Assembly (NCBI RefSeq): GCF_006517235.1
Contig: NZ_CP041188.1
Coordinates: 1,178,001 to 1,242,000, forward strand
DNA from: Pseudarthrobacter sp. NIBRBAC000502772
GTDB taxonomy: Bacteria; Actinomycetota; Actinomycetes; Actinomycetales; Micrococcaceae
Length of the DNA: 64,000 nt
Reading direction: 5' to 3'
Each line of letters starts with the position of its first letter. Within the stretch, counting starts at the first letter, position 1. The notes beneath the pieces were generated by a model. The model saw only the letters and a program-made list of their open reading frames with translations, was not told the origin of the DNA and did not search any database. Made by a program: the position numbers and the translations under genes. Below, piece after piece: positions 8,342 to 16,800 of the stretch.

Positions 8342-9634
8342 ATGCTGGTCAGGTTCCTGGTCCCCGCCAACATCCGCCACAACTCCGGCGGCAACGTCTA
8401 CAACGCGCGGCTCACCCAAGGCCTGAGATCGTTGGGGGTTGCCGTGGAGATGCTGGCGGTGGAAGGTTCGTGGCCTGACGCCAGCGCTAGGGACCGACGG
8501 CGGCTGGGCGGCCTGCTGGGCGCCTGGGACCCAAGGCCGGACTCATCGCAGTCGGACATCACCCCGGAAACGGTCACCCTCGTGGACGGGCTGATTGCGT
8601 GCGGTGCGCCTGGCGAACTGGAGTACGCCGCGGCCGCCGGACAACACCCGTGGGTCCTGCAGCACATGCCGTCGCCCAGCCACCCTTCCGGCGAAGGGCG
8701 GGCACTGCGGGCGGCCGCCGGAGTGATCTGCACCAGTTCGTCCGCAGCGGCCTCGGCCGCAGAAAAGCACGGGCTCCGCGCCAGCCGGGTTGTCCTGCCC
8801 GGGACGGACACGGCACCGGTGGCGTCAGGTTCGGCCCCGCCCCACATCATTGCGGTGGCCGCGCTGCTGCCCAACAAGGACCAGTTGCTGACCGTGGCCG
8901 CGCTGTCCCGGCTCCGGGACCTCGCCTGGACAGCGTCGCTGGTGGGAACGGACGACGCCGATCCCGCCTATGCGGCACAGGTCCGGGCAGCCATTGCCTC
9001 CCTTGGAATGGAGGACAGGGTGCGCGTGACCGGCCAGCTCGCCGGGACCGAACTGGCGGACGAGTGGAGCCGGACGGACCTGAGCCTTCTTGTGTCCCGG
9101 GCCGAAGCCTTTGGGCTTGTGGTGACGGAATCGCTGGCCCACGGGATTCCCGTCATCGTGCGGGAGGGGACCGGCGCCGTGGACGCCCTGGGCCTCGCCG
9201 GAAGACTCGCCGGCAGGCTCGCGCAACGAGTTGGCAGGCTCGCGGGAAAACCGGACGGCGAGCGTGGTGGTGAACGTGATGGCGGGACATATGCCGTGCC
9301 AGGTGCCGCCGTCGGACTCGCCGGACCCGAAGGCGACGCACCTCGTGGCAACGGACCTGAAGACCACCACGCGGACGTGCTCGCTGCCGTGATCCGGCAG
9401 TGGCTGGTGGACGAATCCCTCCGAGCCGGCTGGCGTGCCGCTGCCCTGGCGGCACGGGAACAGCTGCCCGGCTGGGACTCCACCGCCCGGAACGTCCTGG
9501 AAATCCTCGGCGTGCCTGCCAAAACGCCTCCTGCCAAAACGCCTGCTGCCAAAACGCCTGCTGCCAAAACGCCTCCTGAAGAAACCCCCGCCGCGGGGAT
9601 GCCTACCGCTGCGGGTACGGCCGGTGGACAATAA
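8342..9634 (+). CDS. Glycosyltransferase family 4 (GT-B fold)
   Basis: The upstream part of the open frame overlaps the previous gene; the ATG at 8342 (MLVRFLVPANIRHNSGGN) is the family-like start, 4 nt after the preceding stop, giving 430 residues. GT4 features are the N-terminal SGGNVYNARL donor-domain loop, the acceptor segment HMPSPSHPSGEG, and the C-terminal nucleotide-sugar region with DLSLLVSRAEAFGLVVTESLAHGIPVI, whose EAFG...E is the EX7E motif. An inserted Gly/Arg/Asp-rich low-complexity loop (about residues 282-320) and four in-frame copies of a 15-bp repeat near the C-terminus (KTPPA/KTPAA) are unusual. It probably glycosylates the product of the flanking pathway. Confidence 0.88.
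   Translation: MLVRFLVPANIRHNSGGNVYNARLTQGLRSLGVAVEMLAVEGSWPDASARDRRRLGGLLGAWDPRPDSSQSDITPETVTLVDGLIACGAPGELEYAAAAGQHPWVLQHMPSPSHPSGEGRALRAAAGVICTSSSAAASAAEKHGLRASRVVLPGTDTAPVASGSAPPHIIAVAALLPNKDQLLTVAALSRLRDLAWTASLVGTDDADPAYAAQVRAAIASLGMEDRVRVTGQLAGTELADEWSRTDLSLLVSRAEAFGLVVTESLAHGIPVIVREGTGAVDALGLAGRLAGRLAQRVGRLAGKPDGERGGERDGGTYAVPGAAVGLAGPEGDAPRGNGPEDHHADVLAAVIRQWLVDESLRAGWRAAALAAREQLPGWDSTARNVLEILGVPAKTPPAKTPAAKTPAAKTPPEETPAAGMPTAAGTAGGQ
9516..9575 (+). repeat. 15-bp in-frame tandem repeat, 4 copies
   Basis: Four consecutive units of CTGCCAAAACGCCT(C/G) occupy the C-terminal codons of the glycosyltransferase and encode PAKTP/AAKTP. The unit length keeps the frame, so copy number can change without breaking the protein. 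Confidence 0.9.
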
Positions 9635-9637
9635 GCC

Positions 9638-10906
9638 ATGACCACGCTCCCGACCTCCGCCGCCGTATTGACCCAACAGGCCGTGACCCCCAAAGCCCTG
9701 AGCCAAGATGCCCCGGATCCGCAGGTGCTCACCCCAGAGCTCCTCAGGGCATGGGCCTGGCACAAGCAGGGCCTCGACGGCACACTCCAGGGCGCGGATG
9801 CCGCCGACGTGTTTAGCAGAGCCGGCTGGGCCCGTTCCGTGGGCGGCGCCAACCCGTACCTCACGCTCTTTGCCCGCGCCGGCACTAGCCGCGCGCAGGC
9901 GGACGCTGACGTCCTGTCGCTGAAAATCCATGAGCTGCCCACCGCCCGTGGCTGCACCTATGTGCTGGGACAGGATGACTTTGCGTGGGGCCTCCAGATC
10001 GGCCGGGACGCCGCCGTGGCGCCGTTCCGTGTGCTGGCGAGAATGGGCGTCGAGCGCGGCGAGATCACGCTGCTGGAGGAGGAGATCCTCCACGCCCTGG
10101 CCGAGGCCGGCAACCCGCTGGACCCCAAACAGCTCAAGGATCTCCTGGGCGATTCGGTCCGGAACCTCGGCGAGGAGGGCAAAAAGAAGGGCGCCGCCAC
10201 CACGTTGCCCACGGCCTTGGGCCTCCTCCAGGCGGACGGACGGATCCGGCGCGTGCCCGCCAACGGCCGGCTGGATCAGCAGCGCTACGCCTACACGCTG
10301 TGGGGTTTGCCGCCCACCGCCATGGAGGACGACGCCGCCCGCAGCCTCCTACTGCAGCGCTATCTTGGCTGGACTGGCGGTGCCACGGTCAAGCAGTCGC
10401 AATGGTTCACCGGATTCACCCTGGCCCACACGAAGGCAGCGTTGGCCGCCACTGGGGCGGTGGAGGTTCCCACCGCCAACGGTGAGGTGCTGTGGATGAT
10501 GCCCGACGACGTCGGGCGGCTTGCGTTGTTCGAGGCGCCGGCGGAGGAACAGATTCAGCTGCTGGCCGGCACGGATTCATTGGTCCTGCTCCGCAGGAAC
10601 TCAGGGGAGCTGTTTGCCGAGGAGGACAAGGGAAAGCAGGTCCTGGGGTCCACGTTGGCGTTGCAGGCTGACTTGCCGGACCATCCGATCTTCGACCGCG
10701 GCCGGATCATCGGGCTGTGGCAATACGATCCCGGGAAATCACGGATTGCCTATTGGCTCTTTGGCGGGGCCACGCCCGCAGTATCCCGGCGCATCGCCGA
10801 GGTAGAGGCCTGGATCCGGGACGAACTGGGGGACTTCCGCTCGTTTAGCCTGGACTCGCCGGCCTCGCGCCAGGACAGGATCGACGCCCCGGATGCCGCA
10901 GGCTGA
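9638..10906 (+). CDS. Winged-helix DNA-binding domain protein (AlkZ/YcaQ-like, HTH_42)
   Basis: 422 residues, ATG 4 nt after the glycosyltransferase stop. It resembles the AlkZ/YcaQ winged-helix family of DNA glycosylase-like proteins: an N-terminal segment (WAWHKQGL, then GGANPYLTLFARAG), a central winged-helix part with LLLQRYLGWTGGAT, and the C-terminal IFDRGRIIGLWQYDP with the conserved positively charged turn. The catalytic Gln-x-Gln motif of true AlkZ is not seen at the expected place, where GGANP is found instead, so glycosylase activity is uncertain. Tight coupling to metabolic genes could be shared transcription only, or could indicate protection against a reactive or DNA-modifying product. 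Family assignment is moderately secure. Confidence 0.7.
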   Translation: MTTLPTSAAVLTQQAVTPKALSQDAPDPQVLTPELLRAWAWHKQGLDGTLQGADAADVFSRAGWARSVGGANPYLTLFARAGTSRAQADADVLSLKIHELPTARGCTYVLGQDDFAWGLQIGRDAAVAPFRVLARMGVERGEITLLEEEILHALAEAGNPLDPKQLKDLLGDSVRNLGEEGKKKGAATTLPTALGLLQADGRIRRVPANGRLDQQRYAYTLWGLPPTAMEDDAARSLLLQRYLGWTGGATVKQSQWFTGFTLAHTKAALAATGAVEVPTANGEVLWMMPDDVGRLALFEAPAEEQIQLLAGTDSLVLLRRNSGELFAEEDKGKQVLGSTLALQADLPDHPIFDRGRIIGLWQYDPGKSRIAYWLFGGATPAVSRRIAEVEAWIRDELGDFRSFSLDSPASRQDRIDAPDAAG

Positions 10907-10972
10907 GGGTCGTGCAGGCAGGTGAGAGCGCTACAGCAGGCCCGAGACGAATTGCAGCCCGCCTACGACCCG

Positions 10973-11479
10973 TTACAGCCGGCTGCGGTGCGCTGCGAAG
11001 AAGTCCCTGAGGACCGCACCGCACTCCTCTTCCCGGACGCCGCCGTAGACCTCAACCCAGTGGTTGAGCCGGCGCTCGCGGAGGATATCGAATACCGAGC
11101 CCGCCGCTCCGGCCTTCTCATCCCAGGCACCGAAGACCACGCGGGGAATCCTGGCCAGGACCACGGCGCCGGCGCACATGGCGCACGGCTCCAGAGTCAC
11201 CACGAGCGTGCAGTCGGCCAGCCGCCAGCCGTCCCCGGTGCCGCCGTCGAGTTTGGATAAGGCACGCAACCGGTCCGCCGCCTGCCGGATGGCCACTATC
11301 TCTGCGTGGGCAGTGGGGTCTCCCAGCTCTTCCCGCTGGTTCCGTCCGGAACCCAGCACGGCGCCGTCGGGCCCAATCACCACGGCGCCGATCGGCACGT
11401 CCTCGGTGGCCAGCGCGCGCCGGGCTTCGTCCAGGGCAAGACCCATCCATTCGAGGTGGTTCTTTTCTGCGGCGACCAT
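10973..11479 (-). CDS. tadA: tRNA-specific adenosine deaminase TadA
   Basis: Zinc deaminase that converts wobble adenosine 34 of tRNA-Arg(ACG) to inosine. The 168-residue protein has both motifs: HAE (His58, Glu60) as zinc ligand and proton shuttle, and PCAMC (Cys99, Cys102) as the remaining zinc ligands. DVPIGAVV, typical of TadA, lies upstream. The matching substrate tRNA-Arg(ACG) is also in this window. A TATCAT box sits exactly 6 nt before the ATG, with no ribosome site, suggesting a leaderless transcript. It is divergent from the PAP2 phosphatase gene and near upp, a frequent actinobacterial neighbourhood. Confidence 0.95.
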   Translation of the reverse strand: MVAAEKNHLEWMGLALDEARRALATEDVPIGAVVIGPDGAVLGSGRNQREELGDPTAHAEIVAIRQAADRLRALSKLDGGTGDGWRLADCTLVVTLEPCAMCAGAVVLARIPRVVFGAWDEKAGAAGSVFDILRERRLNHWVEVYGGVREEECGAVLRDFFAAHRSRL

Positions 11480-11539
11480 GGCTCAATGATAGTTTCGAAG
11501 GATATCCAGCCTGCAAAGCATTAACGCCGGGGAGGCATA

Positions 11540-12295
11540 GTGGACACGTTCAGGGACCGTCTGGGCCAATGGTTCAAACCGTACGCCGCGCTGTGGATCA
11601 CCATGCTGGTTGGGGGAGCGCTGGTGGTGACCATGGCGCTCCTGGGTGCCGAGGTTTACAACAACGTGGTGGATGAAGAGGGACTGACCGCCCTGGACCT
11701 GCCCGCGCTGGAGCTGTCCCAGGGCCTGCGGAACCCCGCACTGGATGCCGGGGTGACGGCTTTCACCAACATCGGCGGAGGCATCGGCATGCCCATCCTT
11801 GCAAGCATACTTACGGCCTGGCTCACGTTCCTGAGCCGGACCTGGCGGCCCATCATCCTGGTGGGCGGCGCCGCGGCCGTCTCCACGCTGGCCACCACGG
11901 TGGGCAAGCGGCTGGTGGGCCGCACTCGCCCGGACCACGCCGAAGCTGTCCCTCCGTACGAGACTTCGCCGTCGTTCCCAAGCGGCCACACCCTGAATAC
12001 AACGGTGGTGATCGGTGTGCTCGTGTACGTCATGTGCCTCCAGTTCGAAGTGCTCTGGGCGCGCATCACGGCCATCACCGCCGGGGTGATCTTCATCATC
12101 GCGATGGGCCTGAGCCGGGTGTTCCTGGGCCACCACTGGCTGACGGATGTGATGGCCGGCTGGTTCCTGGGCCTTGCCTGGGTGGGCATCGTGATCCTGG
12201 CGCACCGGCTGTTCCATGTGCTGCGCAAACGCGAGCACGCGGGCCCGGCACCCACGTTCGAACACCCCGCCCTGCGGGACGATCCGTCGAGCTGA
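11540..12295 (+). CDS. PAP2 family phosphatase (membrane)
   Basis: 251-residue integral membrane phosphatase with about five to six membrane helices. All three acid-phosphatase superfamily motifs are visible: KRLVGRTRP (KxxxxxxRP), PSFPSGHT (PSGH), and SRVFLGHHWLTDV (SRxxxxxHxxxD). The GTG start at 11540 has GGGGAGG just upstream. Likely substrates are polyprenyl or lipid phosphates such as undecaprenyl diphosphate or phosphatidate, with the active site on the outer face; the exact one cannot be read. It transcribes toward upp. Confidence 0.92.
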   Translation: MDTFRDRLGQWFKPYAALWITMLVGGALVVTMALLGAEVYNNVVDEEGLTALDLPALELSQGLRNPALDAGVTAFTNIGGGIGMPILASILTAWLTFLSRTWRPIILVGGAAAVSTLATTVGKRLVGRTRPDHAEAVPPYETSPSFPSGHTLNTTVVIGVLVYVMCLQFEVLWARITAITAGVIFIIAMGLSRVFLGHHWLTDVMAGWFLGLAWVGIVILAHRLFHVLRKREHAGPAPTFEHPALRDDPSS

Positions 12296-12337
12296 TTCCC
12301 TGCCGGACGCTGCCCGGGCGGGTGATAGTTTTGACGC

Positions 12338-12973
12338 ATGCGCACTCTCGTTGTGGACCACCCGCTGGTCGCCCATAAGCTCACCGTCCTGCGGGACAAG
12401 AACACTCCGTCACCGGTCTTCCGGCAGTTGACGGAAGAGCTGGTGACCCTCCTGGCCTACGAAGCCACCCGTGAGGTCCGCACCCAGCCGGTCACCATCG
12501 AGACGCCGGTCAGCACCACAGTGGGCACCGCTTTCACCAAGCCCACGCCTCTGGTGGTTCCCATCCTGCGCGCCGGGCTCGGCATGCTCGAGGGCATGAC
12601 CAAGCTGGTCCCCACCGCTGAGGTGGGTTTCCTGGGCATGGCCCGCGATGAGGAAACCCTGGACATCATCACGTACGCGGAGCGGCTCCCTGAGGACCTG
12701 ACGGACCGGCAGATCTTTGTTCTGGATCCGATGCTTGCCACCGGCGGAACCCTGCGCGAAGCCATCAAGTTCCTGTTCAAGCGCGGCGCCTCAGACGTCA
12801 CGTGCATTTGCCTCCTGGCCGCGCCGGAAGGCCTGGCCAAGCTCGAAGAGGAACTGGCCGAGGCCAACGTGACCATCGTGCTGGCTTCCATTGACGAACG
12901 GCTCGACGAGAAGTCCTACATCGTTCCCGGGCTCGGCGACGCCGGCGACCGCCTGTACGGCATCGCCGGCTAG
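12338..12973 (+). CDS. upp: Uracil phosphoribosyltransferase
   Basis: Salvage enzyme joining uracil and PRPP to UMP. The 211-residue length is exactly usual. The N-terminal [15 protein letters not shown], the central [14 protein letters not shown], and the PRPP-binding [11 protein letters not shown] near residue 135 are family hallmarks; the C-terminal [12 protein letters not shown] completes the uracil pocket. A TAGTTT box at 12326-12331 lies 6 nt before the ATG and there is no ribosome site, so the mRNA is probably leaderless. Confidence 0.97.
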   Translation: MRTLVVDHPLVAHKLTVLRDKNTPSPVFRQLTEELVTLLAYEATREVRTQPVTIETPVSTTVGTAFTKPTPLVVPILRAGLGMLEGMTKLVPTAEVGFLGMARDEETLDIITYAERLPEDLTDRQIFVLDPMLATGGTLREAIKFLFKRGASDVTCICLLAAPEGLAKLEEELAEANVTIVLASIDERLDEKSYIVPGLGDAGDRLYGIAG

Positions 12974-13034
12974 TACGGGCTGCTCCAGAATGTAAGTCTT
13001 CCGCTTTCCTGCCGCCGCCGTTAGCCTGTGGCGC

Positions 13035-13409
13035 ATGGACTGGAAACTTGAACTCGTTTTTGTGCCCGTATCCGACGTGGACCGGGCCAAGGATTTCTAC
13101 GTCAACAAAGTCGGATTCAACCCGGATTTCGACGAGCGGCCCATGGATGGCATTCGCTTCGTCCAGCTGACCCCGCCGGGATCCGCCTGCTCCATTTGTA
13201 TTGGCGAGGGCCTCAATGACGCCCCTCCGGGCACAGCCCCAAGCCTGCAGATGGTGGTCAGCGACATCCAGGCTGCCCACGACCACCTCAAGGGCAACGG
13301 TGTGGAGGTCAGCGACATCGACATCCAGGACTGGGGGCACTTCGTCTACTTCGCGGATCCCGACGGAAACAAGTGGGCGGTGCAGTACATCCCGGGCCGT
13401 GACGCCTGA
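13035..13409 (+). CDS. VOC superfamily (glyoxalase-like) protein
   Basis: 124 residues with one vicinal-oxygen-chelate domain: N-terminal LVFVPVSDVDRAKDFYVNKVGF, a middle SLQMVVSDIQAAHDHL repeat of the beta-alpha-beta unit, and C-terminal FADPDGNKWAVQYIP. These are the paired modules that form a metal-binding cup in glyoxalases and antibiotic-resistance proteins. The substrate cannot be predicted. A TAGCCT box (13022-13027) lies 7 nt before the ATG without a ribosome site, so a leaderless transcript is likely. Confidence 0.85.
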   Translation: MDWKLELVFVPVSDVDRAKDFYVNKVGFNPDFDERPMDGIRFVQLTPPGSACSICIGEGLNDAPPGTAPSLQMVVSDIQAAHDHLKGNGVEVSDIDIQDWGHFVYFADPDGNKWAVQYIPGRDA

Positions 13410-13466
13410 GGGCGGCGCCCGGGTCGCGACGCCTGAGCCGGTAACGCCTAAGGCAAAATAGGCAGC

Positions 13467-14165
13467 ATGAACATCCCCACACCTACCGCCACACGAGCAC
13501 CTGCCGCCGCACGAACACTGACCTGCCGGGCCGTCCTTTTCGATATGGACGGCACACTGGTGGACTCCACGGCAGTAGTGGAGGAGGTCTGGGGAGAATT
13601 CGCGGCCCGGTACGGCCTGGACATCGCCGAAATCCTGCGCACTTCGCACGGCGTCCAGGCTGCCGATACCGTGCGCCGTTTCGCGCCGGCGGGAGCGGAC
13701 GTCGCGGCCCTCACCGAGGAACTGGGTGCGATGGAACGGGTGCGGACGGCCGGTATCATCGCGTTGCCGGGGGCTGCCGACCTGCTTCGCAGCCTCCCGG
13801 CCCAGGCAGTGGCGCTGGTGACTTCAGCGGACAGGACCCTGGCAGACATCCGCATGGACGCTGCCGGGCTGGACATGCCGGCCACGGCCGTGACGGCGGA
13901 CCTGGTCACACGGGGCAAGCCGCACCCGGAAGGCTATCTGATGGCCGCCGGGCTGCTGGGCGTGAAACCGGATGACGCCGTGGTGTTCGAGGATGCGCCC
14001 GCCGGAATCGCGGCAGGCGTTGCTGCGGGTATCCGGACGGTGGCCGTGGGTCCGAATGCGGGCGAATTGCCAGCAGGCGTGCTGCATATCGCGGATTACC
14101 GTGCCGTGACGGCCTCCGTGGAAACGGACGCCGCGGGACGGCAGCTCATTTCTTTCCGGCTTTGA
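13467..14165 (+). CDS. HAD-superfamily phosphatase (subfamily IA)
   Basis: 232 residues. Motif I is DMDGT (nucleophile Asp26, acid/base Asp28) followed by VDSTAVVEEVW. Motif II is VALVTSAD, motif III the Lys of RGKPHPEGY, and motif IV VVFEDAPAGIAAG with the metal-binding acids. A helical cap domain lies between motifs I and II, placing it in subfamily IA near phosphoglycolate, sugar-phosphate and glycerol-phosphate phosphatases. It may dephosphorylate a small sugar phosphate; the exact substrate is unclear. It ends at a strong bidirectional hairpin shared with the convergent transglycosylase gene. Confidence 0.88.
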   Translation: MNIPTPTATRAPAAARTLTCRAVLFDMDGTLVDSTAVVEEVWGEFAARYGLDIAEILRTSHGVQAADTVRRFAPAGADVAALTEELGAMERVRTAGIIALPGAADLLRSLPAQAVALVTSADRTLADIRMDAAGLDMPATAVTADLVTRGKPHPEGYLMAAGLLGVKPDDAVVFEDAPAGIAAGVAAGIRTVAVGPNAGELPAGVLHIADYRAVTASVETDAAGRQLISFRL

Positions 14166-14181
14166 CTCTTTCCGGCTTTGA

Positions 14182-14213
14182 CGCCGGCGGATCACTTTCG
14201 TGATCCGCCGGCG
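14182..14213. terminator. Bidirectional hairpin between HAD phosphatase and transglycosylase
   Basis: A perfect 14-bp stem (CGCCGGCGGATCAC with its complement) encloses a 4-nt loop between two convergent genes. It can terminate both transcripts. Confidence 0.75.
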
Positions 14214-14252
14214 CAGCTCAGCGACGCCGGCCGCCGGCGCCGCTCGGTCGGC

Positions 14253-14981
14253 CTAGTACCAGTTGTGCGACAGGTGGAAGTTCAGCGCCCCGCACGGTGA
14301 CTGGTAGCGCTCCTGGATGTAGTTCAGGCCCCAGTTGATCTGCGTGCGGTAGTTGGTGATGTAGTCCGCGCCGGCGCTAGCCATCTTCTCAGCAGGCAAT
14401 GACTGGACGATGCCGTACGCGCCGCTGCTGGCGTTGGTGGCCGTGGTGGTCCAGTCGGATTCCTTGGTCCACAGCGTCTGCAGGCACTGCATCTGGTCAG
14501 CGGACCAGCCGTACGTCGCCAGCTGGCCGGCAGCGTAGGCCTGCGCTCCTGCGGGGTCGTTGACTGCCACAACAGGCGCGGGCGCAGGTTCCGGGGCCGG
14601 AGCCGGAGCGGGCTCCGGGACCGGGGCAGGTGCCGGTTCGGCGGCCTGGGGCGCGACGTTGATCTCGGCCGGCGCAGCTTCCGGGGAGGCCGGGGGCTGG
14701 ATCTCGGCTGTCTCGAAGCTCAGCTTCGACTGGGCGCTGGCTTGTTCGGCGGCCTGGTCCGCGCTGGCCGCAAGCGACGCAGACTCGGAAGCGTGTGCCG
14801 CGGCGCTGACGCCGACCAGCAGGGCGCACGCCGTCGCGAACACCGCGACGCGCTGGCCCACGGAGGGAATCCGCGCGGCCTTGGACAATGGGGACATAGC
14901 TGCACCGAAGCGCGTCTGCTTGCGGTGGCTGTGGGACTTTGTGTCGCCCTGCGGGCGCGTTTGTACCTTGAATTCAGACAT
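14253..14981 (-). CDS. Secreted lytic transglycosylase-type protein (SLT/Rpf-like domain)
   Basis: 242 residues. After a basic cytoplasmic stretch there is a signal or anchor helix (VAVFATACALLVGVSAAAHA, about residues 45-64). A low-complexity Ala/Pro/Glu wall-spanning linker (about 90-145) leads to a compact C-terminal SLT-like domain: LWTKESDW with the catalytic-type Glu, SSGAYGIVQSLP, and the terminal YIQERYQSPCGALNFH. Such proteins cleave peptidoglycan glycan strands during growth or resuscitation. The 259-bp leader carries a c-di-AMP riboswitch, which fits control of wall remodelling by this messenger. The ATG at 14981 has GAGAGG upstream. Confidence 0.87.
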   Translation of the reverse strand: MSEFKVQTRPQGDTKSHSHRKQTRFGAAMSPLSKAARIPSVGQRVAVFATACALLVGVSAAAHASESASLAASADQAAEQASAQSKLSFETAEIQPPASPEAAPAEINVAPQAAEPAPAPVPEPAPAPAPEPAPAPVVAVNDPAGAQAYAAGQLATYGWSADQMQCLQTLWTKESDWTTTATNASSGAYGIVQSLPAEKMASAGADYITNYRTQINWGLNYIQERYQSPCGALNFHLSHNWY

Positions 14982-14999
14982 GATGGATCGCCTCTCACA

Positions 15000-15152
15000 C
15001 CTGCGGAGTTAGCTGTCGGGTTCGGATGAGGGCATCCGGCCACACGGCACAATCACGTGTTGGCTTAACCCCAAAGGGCACTTGGTGCCCGGGACGGTGG
15101 GTCCCCCGCCTCTGCCTCTGAAAACGGAATCCGGGAAGCGGCAGAGCTTGGC
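15000..15152 (-). promoter_or_regulatory. Cyclic di-AMP riboswitch (ydaO/yuaA class)
   Basis: On the minus strand the leader of the transglycosylase gene contains the conserved ydaO blocks in order: GAGGCGGGGGACCCA, then TTTGGGGTTAAGCC, then a variable stem, then CCGAACCCGACAGCTAACTC and CGCAGGTG just before the coding region. These match my memory of the ydaO consensus (GGGGGACC, GGGGTGAA, CCGAACCCGTCAGCTAACCTCG). The class binds c-di-AMP and usually turns off expression of wall hydrolases and potassium or osmolyte genes in actinobacteria. Exact boundaries are approximate. Confidence 0.85.
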
Positions 15153-15239
15153 GTCATCCGGATATGCGGCCCAAACGGGAACCACACGTCATCGACGCTA
15201 CAGGAGCTGGAACCTTAAGTCACATTTTGGTAACGGGAA

Positions 15240-16793
15240 TCACGGCGATGGTGTGTCGCCTTGCTGCGCTCGGGCGTCAGTGGGTTGCGCCAGCGCGCCG
15301 GCAGGGAAGAGCAATGCGAACTCCGTCCGTCCGGCCCGTGATGTCACTTCCACGCTCCCGCCATGGGCCTCCATGATCGACTGGACAATGGCCAGGCCCA
15401 AGCCACTTGTGCCTTCGGACGCCCCGGCGCCCGAGGCCGGCGCCGTACCCTTGCGCGCCGCGTCTGCGCGGGCAAACCGGGAGAAAACGTGGTCAACGAA
15501 CTCCGCAGGGATGCCCCCGCCGTCGTCCGTTACCGTCACCGCTGCGCCGCCATTGGCAGACTTCGTGACAGCGGTGACCACGGTGGTTCCCGGCGGCGTG
15601 TGCTTGCGCGCATTGGATAGCAGGTTGACAAGCACCTGACGCAGTTGGGATGCATCACCCGTGACGGCGAGCGGCTCGTCAGGCAGTTCAAGGCGCCATT
15701 GGTGGTCCGGGGCGATGACCTTCTCGTCACTGACGGTTTCGATCACGAGTTGTGTGAGGTCAACTTCGCTGAGCTTCAGGGGCTGGCCCTCATCGAGCCG
15801 GGCGAGCAGGAGCAGATCCTCCACCAGGGTGGTCATGCGTTCGGACTGGCTTTGGACCCGGGCCAGGGATTTCCGGCCGTCCGGCGTGAAGTCCTCGGTC
15901 ATCCGCATCAGCTCCGTGTACCCGCGGATGGCGGTCAGCGGGGTGCGCAGCTCATGGGAAGCGTCGGCAACGAACTGCCGCACCTTGGTCTCGCTCCGCT
16001 GCCGCGCCTCGAGGGCACTGGCGACGTTGTCCAGCATCAGGTTCAGGGCGTGCCCTACGCTGCCCACTTCGGTTCCGGGGTTGGAGTTCGACGGCGGGAC
16101 GCGCACCGCGAGTGCCACCTCGCCCGCGTCCAGCCGGAGCCGGGCCACCCGGGTTGCCACCTCGGAAAGCTGCTCCAGCGGCTTCATGGTGCGCCGGATC
16201 AGCACGGTTCCTGCCAGTCCGATCAGCGCCAGGCCGCCCAAGGAGACAAACACAAAGGTCCACACCAGCGATGCCAGCGTGCTCTCCTTGGCGGCGAGCG
16301 GAAGGCCCGTGACAAGGACATCGCCGTAGCCGGTTTGGACGGCCACAATTCGGTAATCCCCGTTGGACAGCGAGCGGTTCACGGGGATGCCGTTCTGCGT
16401 CAGCGCCAGCAGGGTCTGCTTGTCCTCGGAGTCGAGGGGTAGGCGTGTGGTGTCCGAGTCCAGGAAACCGCCACTGGGGATCTGGCCGTTCAGGATCCGC
16501 GCATTCAGCGTTCCGACACTCTGCCCGCGGGAGTCAAGCGGGTCCGGCCTGCCGTTGAATCCGCCCAGGGGCGGGCGGCCCGGACCGTTCGAGAGTTTGG
16601 CGGCCTGGCTCAGCTGTTCATCCAGCTGACCCGTGAGAAAGGAATCCATGGAGGCGTAACTGAACAGCCCCACGGCGCCGCAGATGGCCACCAGCAGGGC
16701 CATGGCCAACAGGATCAGGCGCGTGCGCAGATGCCAGGTGTCCGGTTTCAGCCAGCTCCGGGCTGGTGCTGGGGTTGCTCGCGGCGAGGACAT
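15240..16793 (-). CDS. Sensor histidine kinase
   Basis: 517-residue membrane kinase. Domain order: N-terminal membrane helix (about 24-46), a periplasmic/extracellular sensor region (about 50-172), a second membrane helix (about 175-199), HAMP linker, HisKA with the phospho-acceptor His280 in FVADASHELRTPL, and a C-terminal HATPase with N-box NLLSNARKHTPPGT, G1 VTDDGGGIP, and G2 GTSGLGLAIVQ. It autophosphorylates and passes phosphate to the response regulator encoded immediately upstream; only 7 nt separate the genes. The signal is unknown. The architecture resembles the envelope-stress-type kinases MprB and CseC. Confidence 0.93.
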   Translation of the reverse strand: MSSPRATPAPARSWLKPDTWHLRTRLILLAMALLVAICGAVGLFSYASMDSFLTGQLDEQLSQAAKLSNGPGRPPLGGFNGRPDPLDSRGQSVGTLNARILNGQIPSGGFLDSDTTRLPLDSEDKQTLLALTQNGIPVNRSLSNGDYRIVAVQTGYGDVLVTGLPLAAKESTLASLVWTFVFVSLGGLALIGLAGTVLIRRTMKPLEQLSEVATRVARLRLDAGEVALAVRVPPSNSNPGTEVGSVGHALNLMLDNVASALEARQRSETKVRQFVADASHELRTPLTAIRGYTELMRMTEDFTPDGRKSLARVQSQSERMTTLVEDLLLLARLDEGQPLKLSEVDLTQLVIETVSDEKVIAPDHQWRLELPDEPLAVTGDASQLRQVLVNLLSNARKHTPPGTTVVTAVTKSANGGAAVTVTDDGGGIPAEFVDHVFSRFARADAARKGTAPASGAGASEGTSGLGLAIVQSIMEAHGGSVEVTSRAGRTEFALLFPAGALAQPTDARAQQGDTPSP

Positions 16794-16800
16794 GGAGCTG

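Noticed and set aside
9516..9575. Tandem repeats as a possible CRISPR array
   Set aside because: Units are contiguous with no spacers and lie in frame inside a coding sequence.
8825..10093. 422-residue open frame antisense to the glycosyltransferase and AlkZ-like genes
   Set aside because: It crosses two gene boundaries and its Arg/Gly/His composition is typical of a shadow frame.
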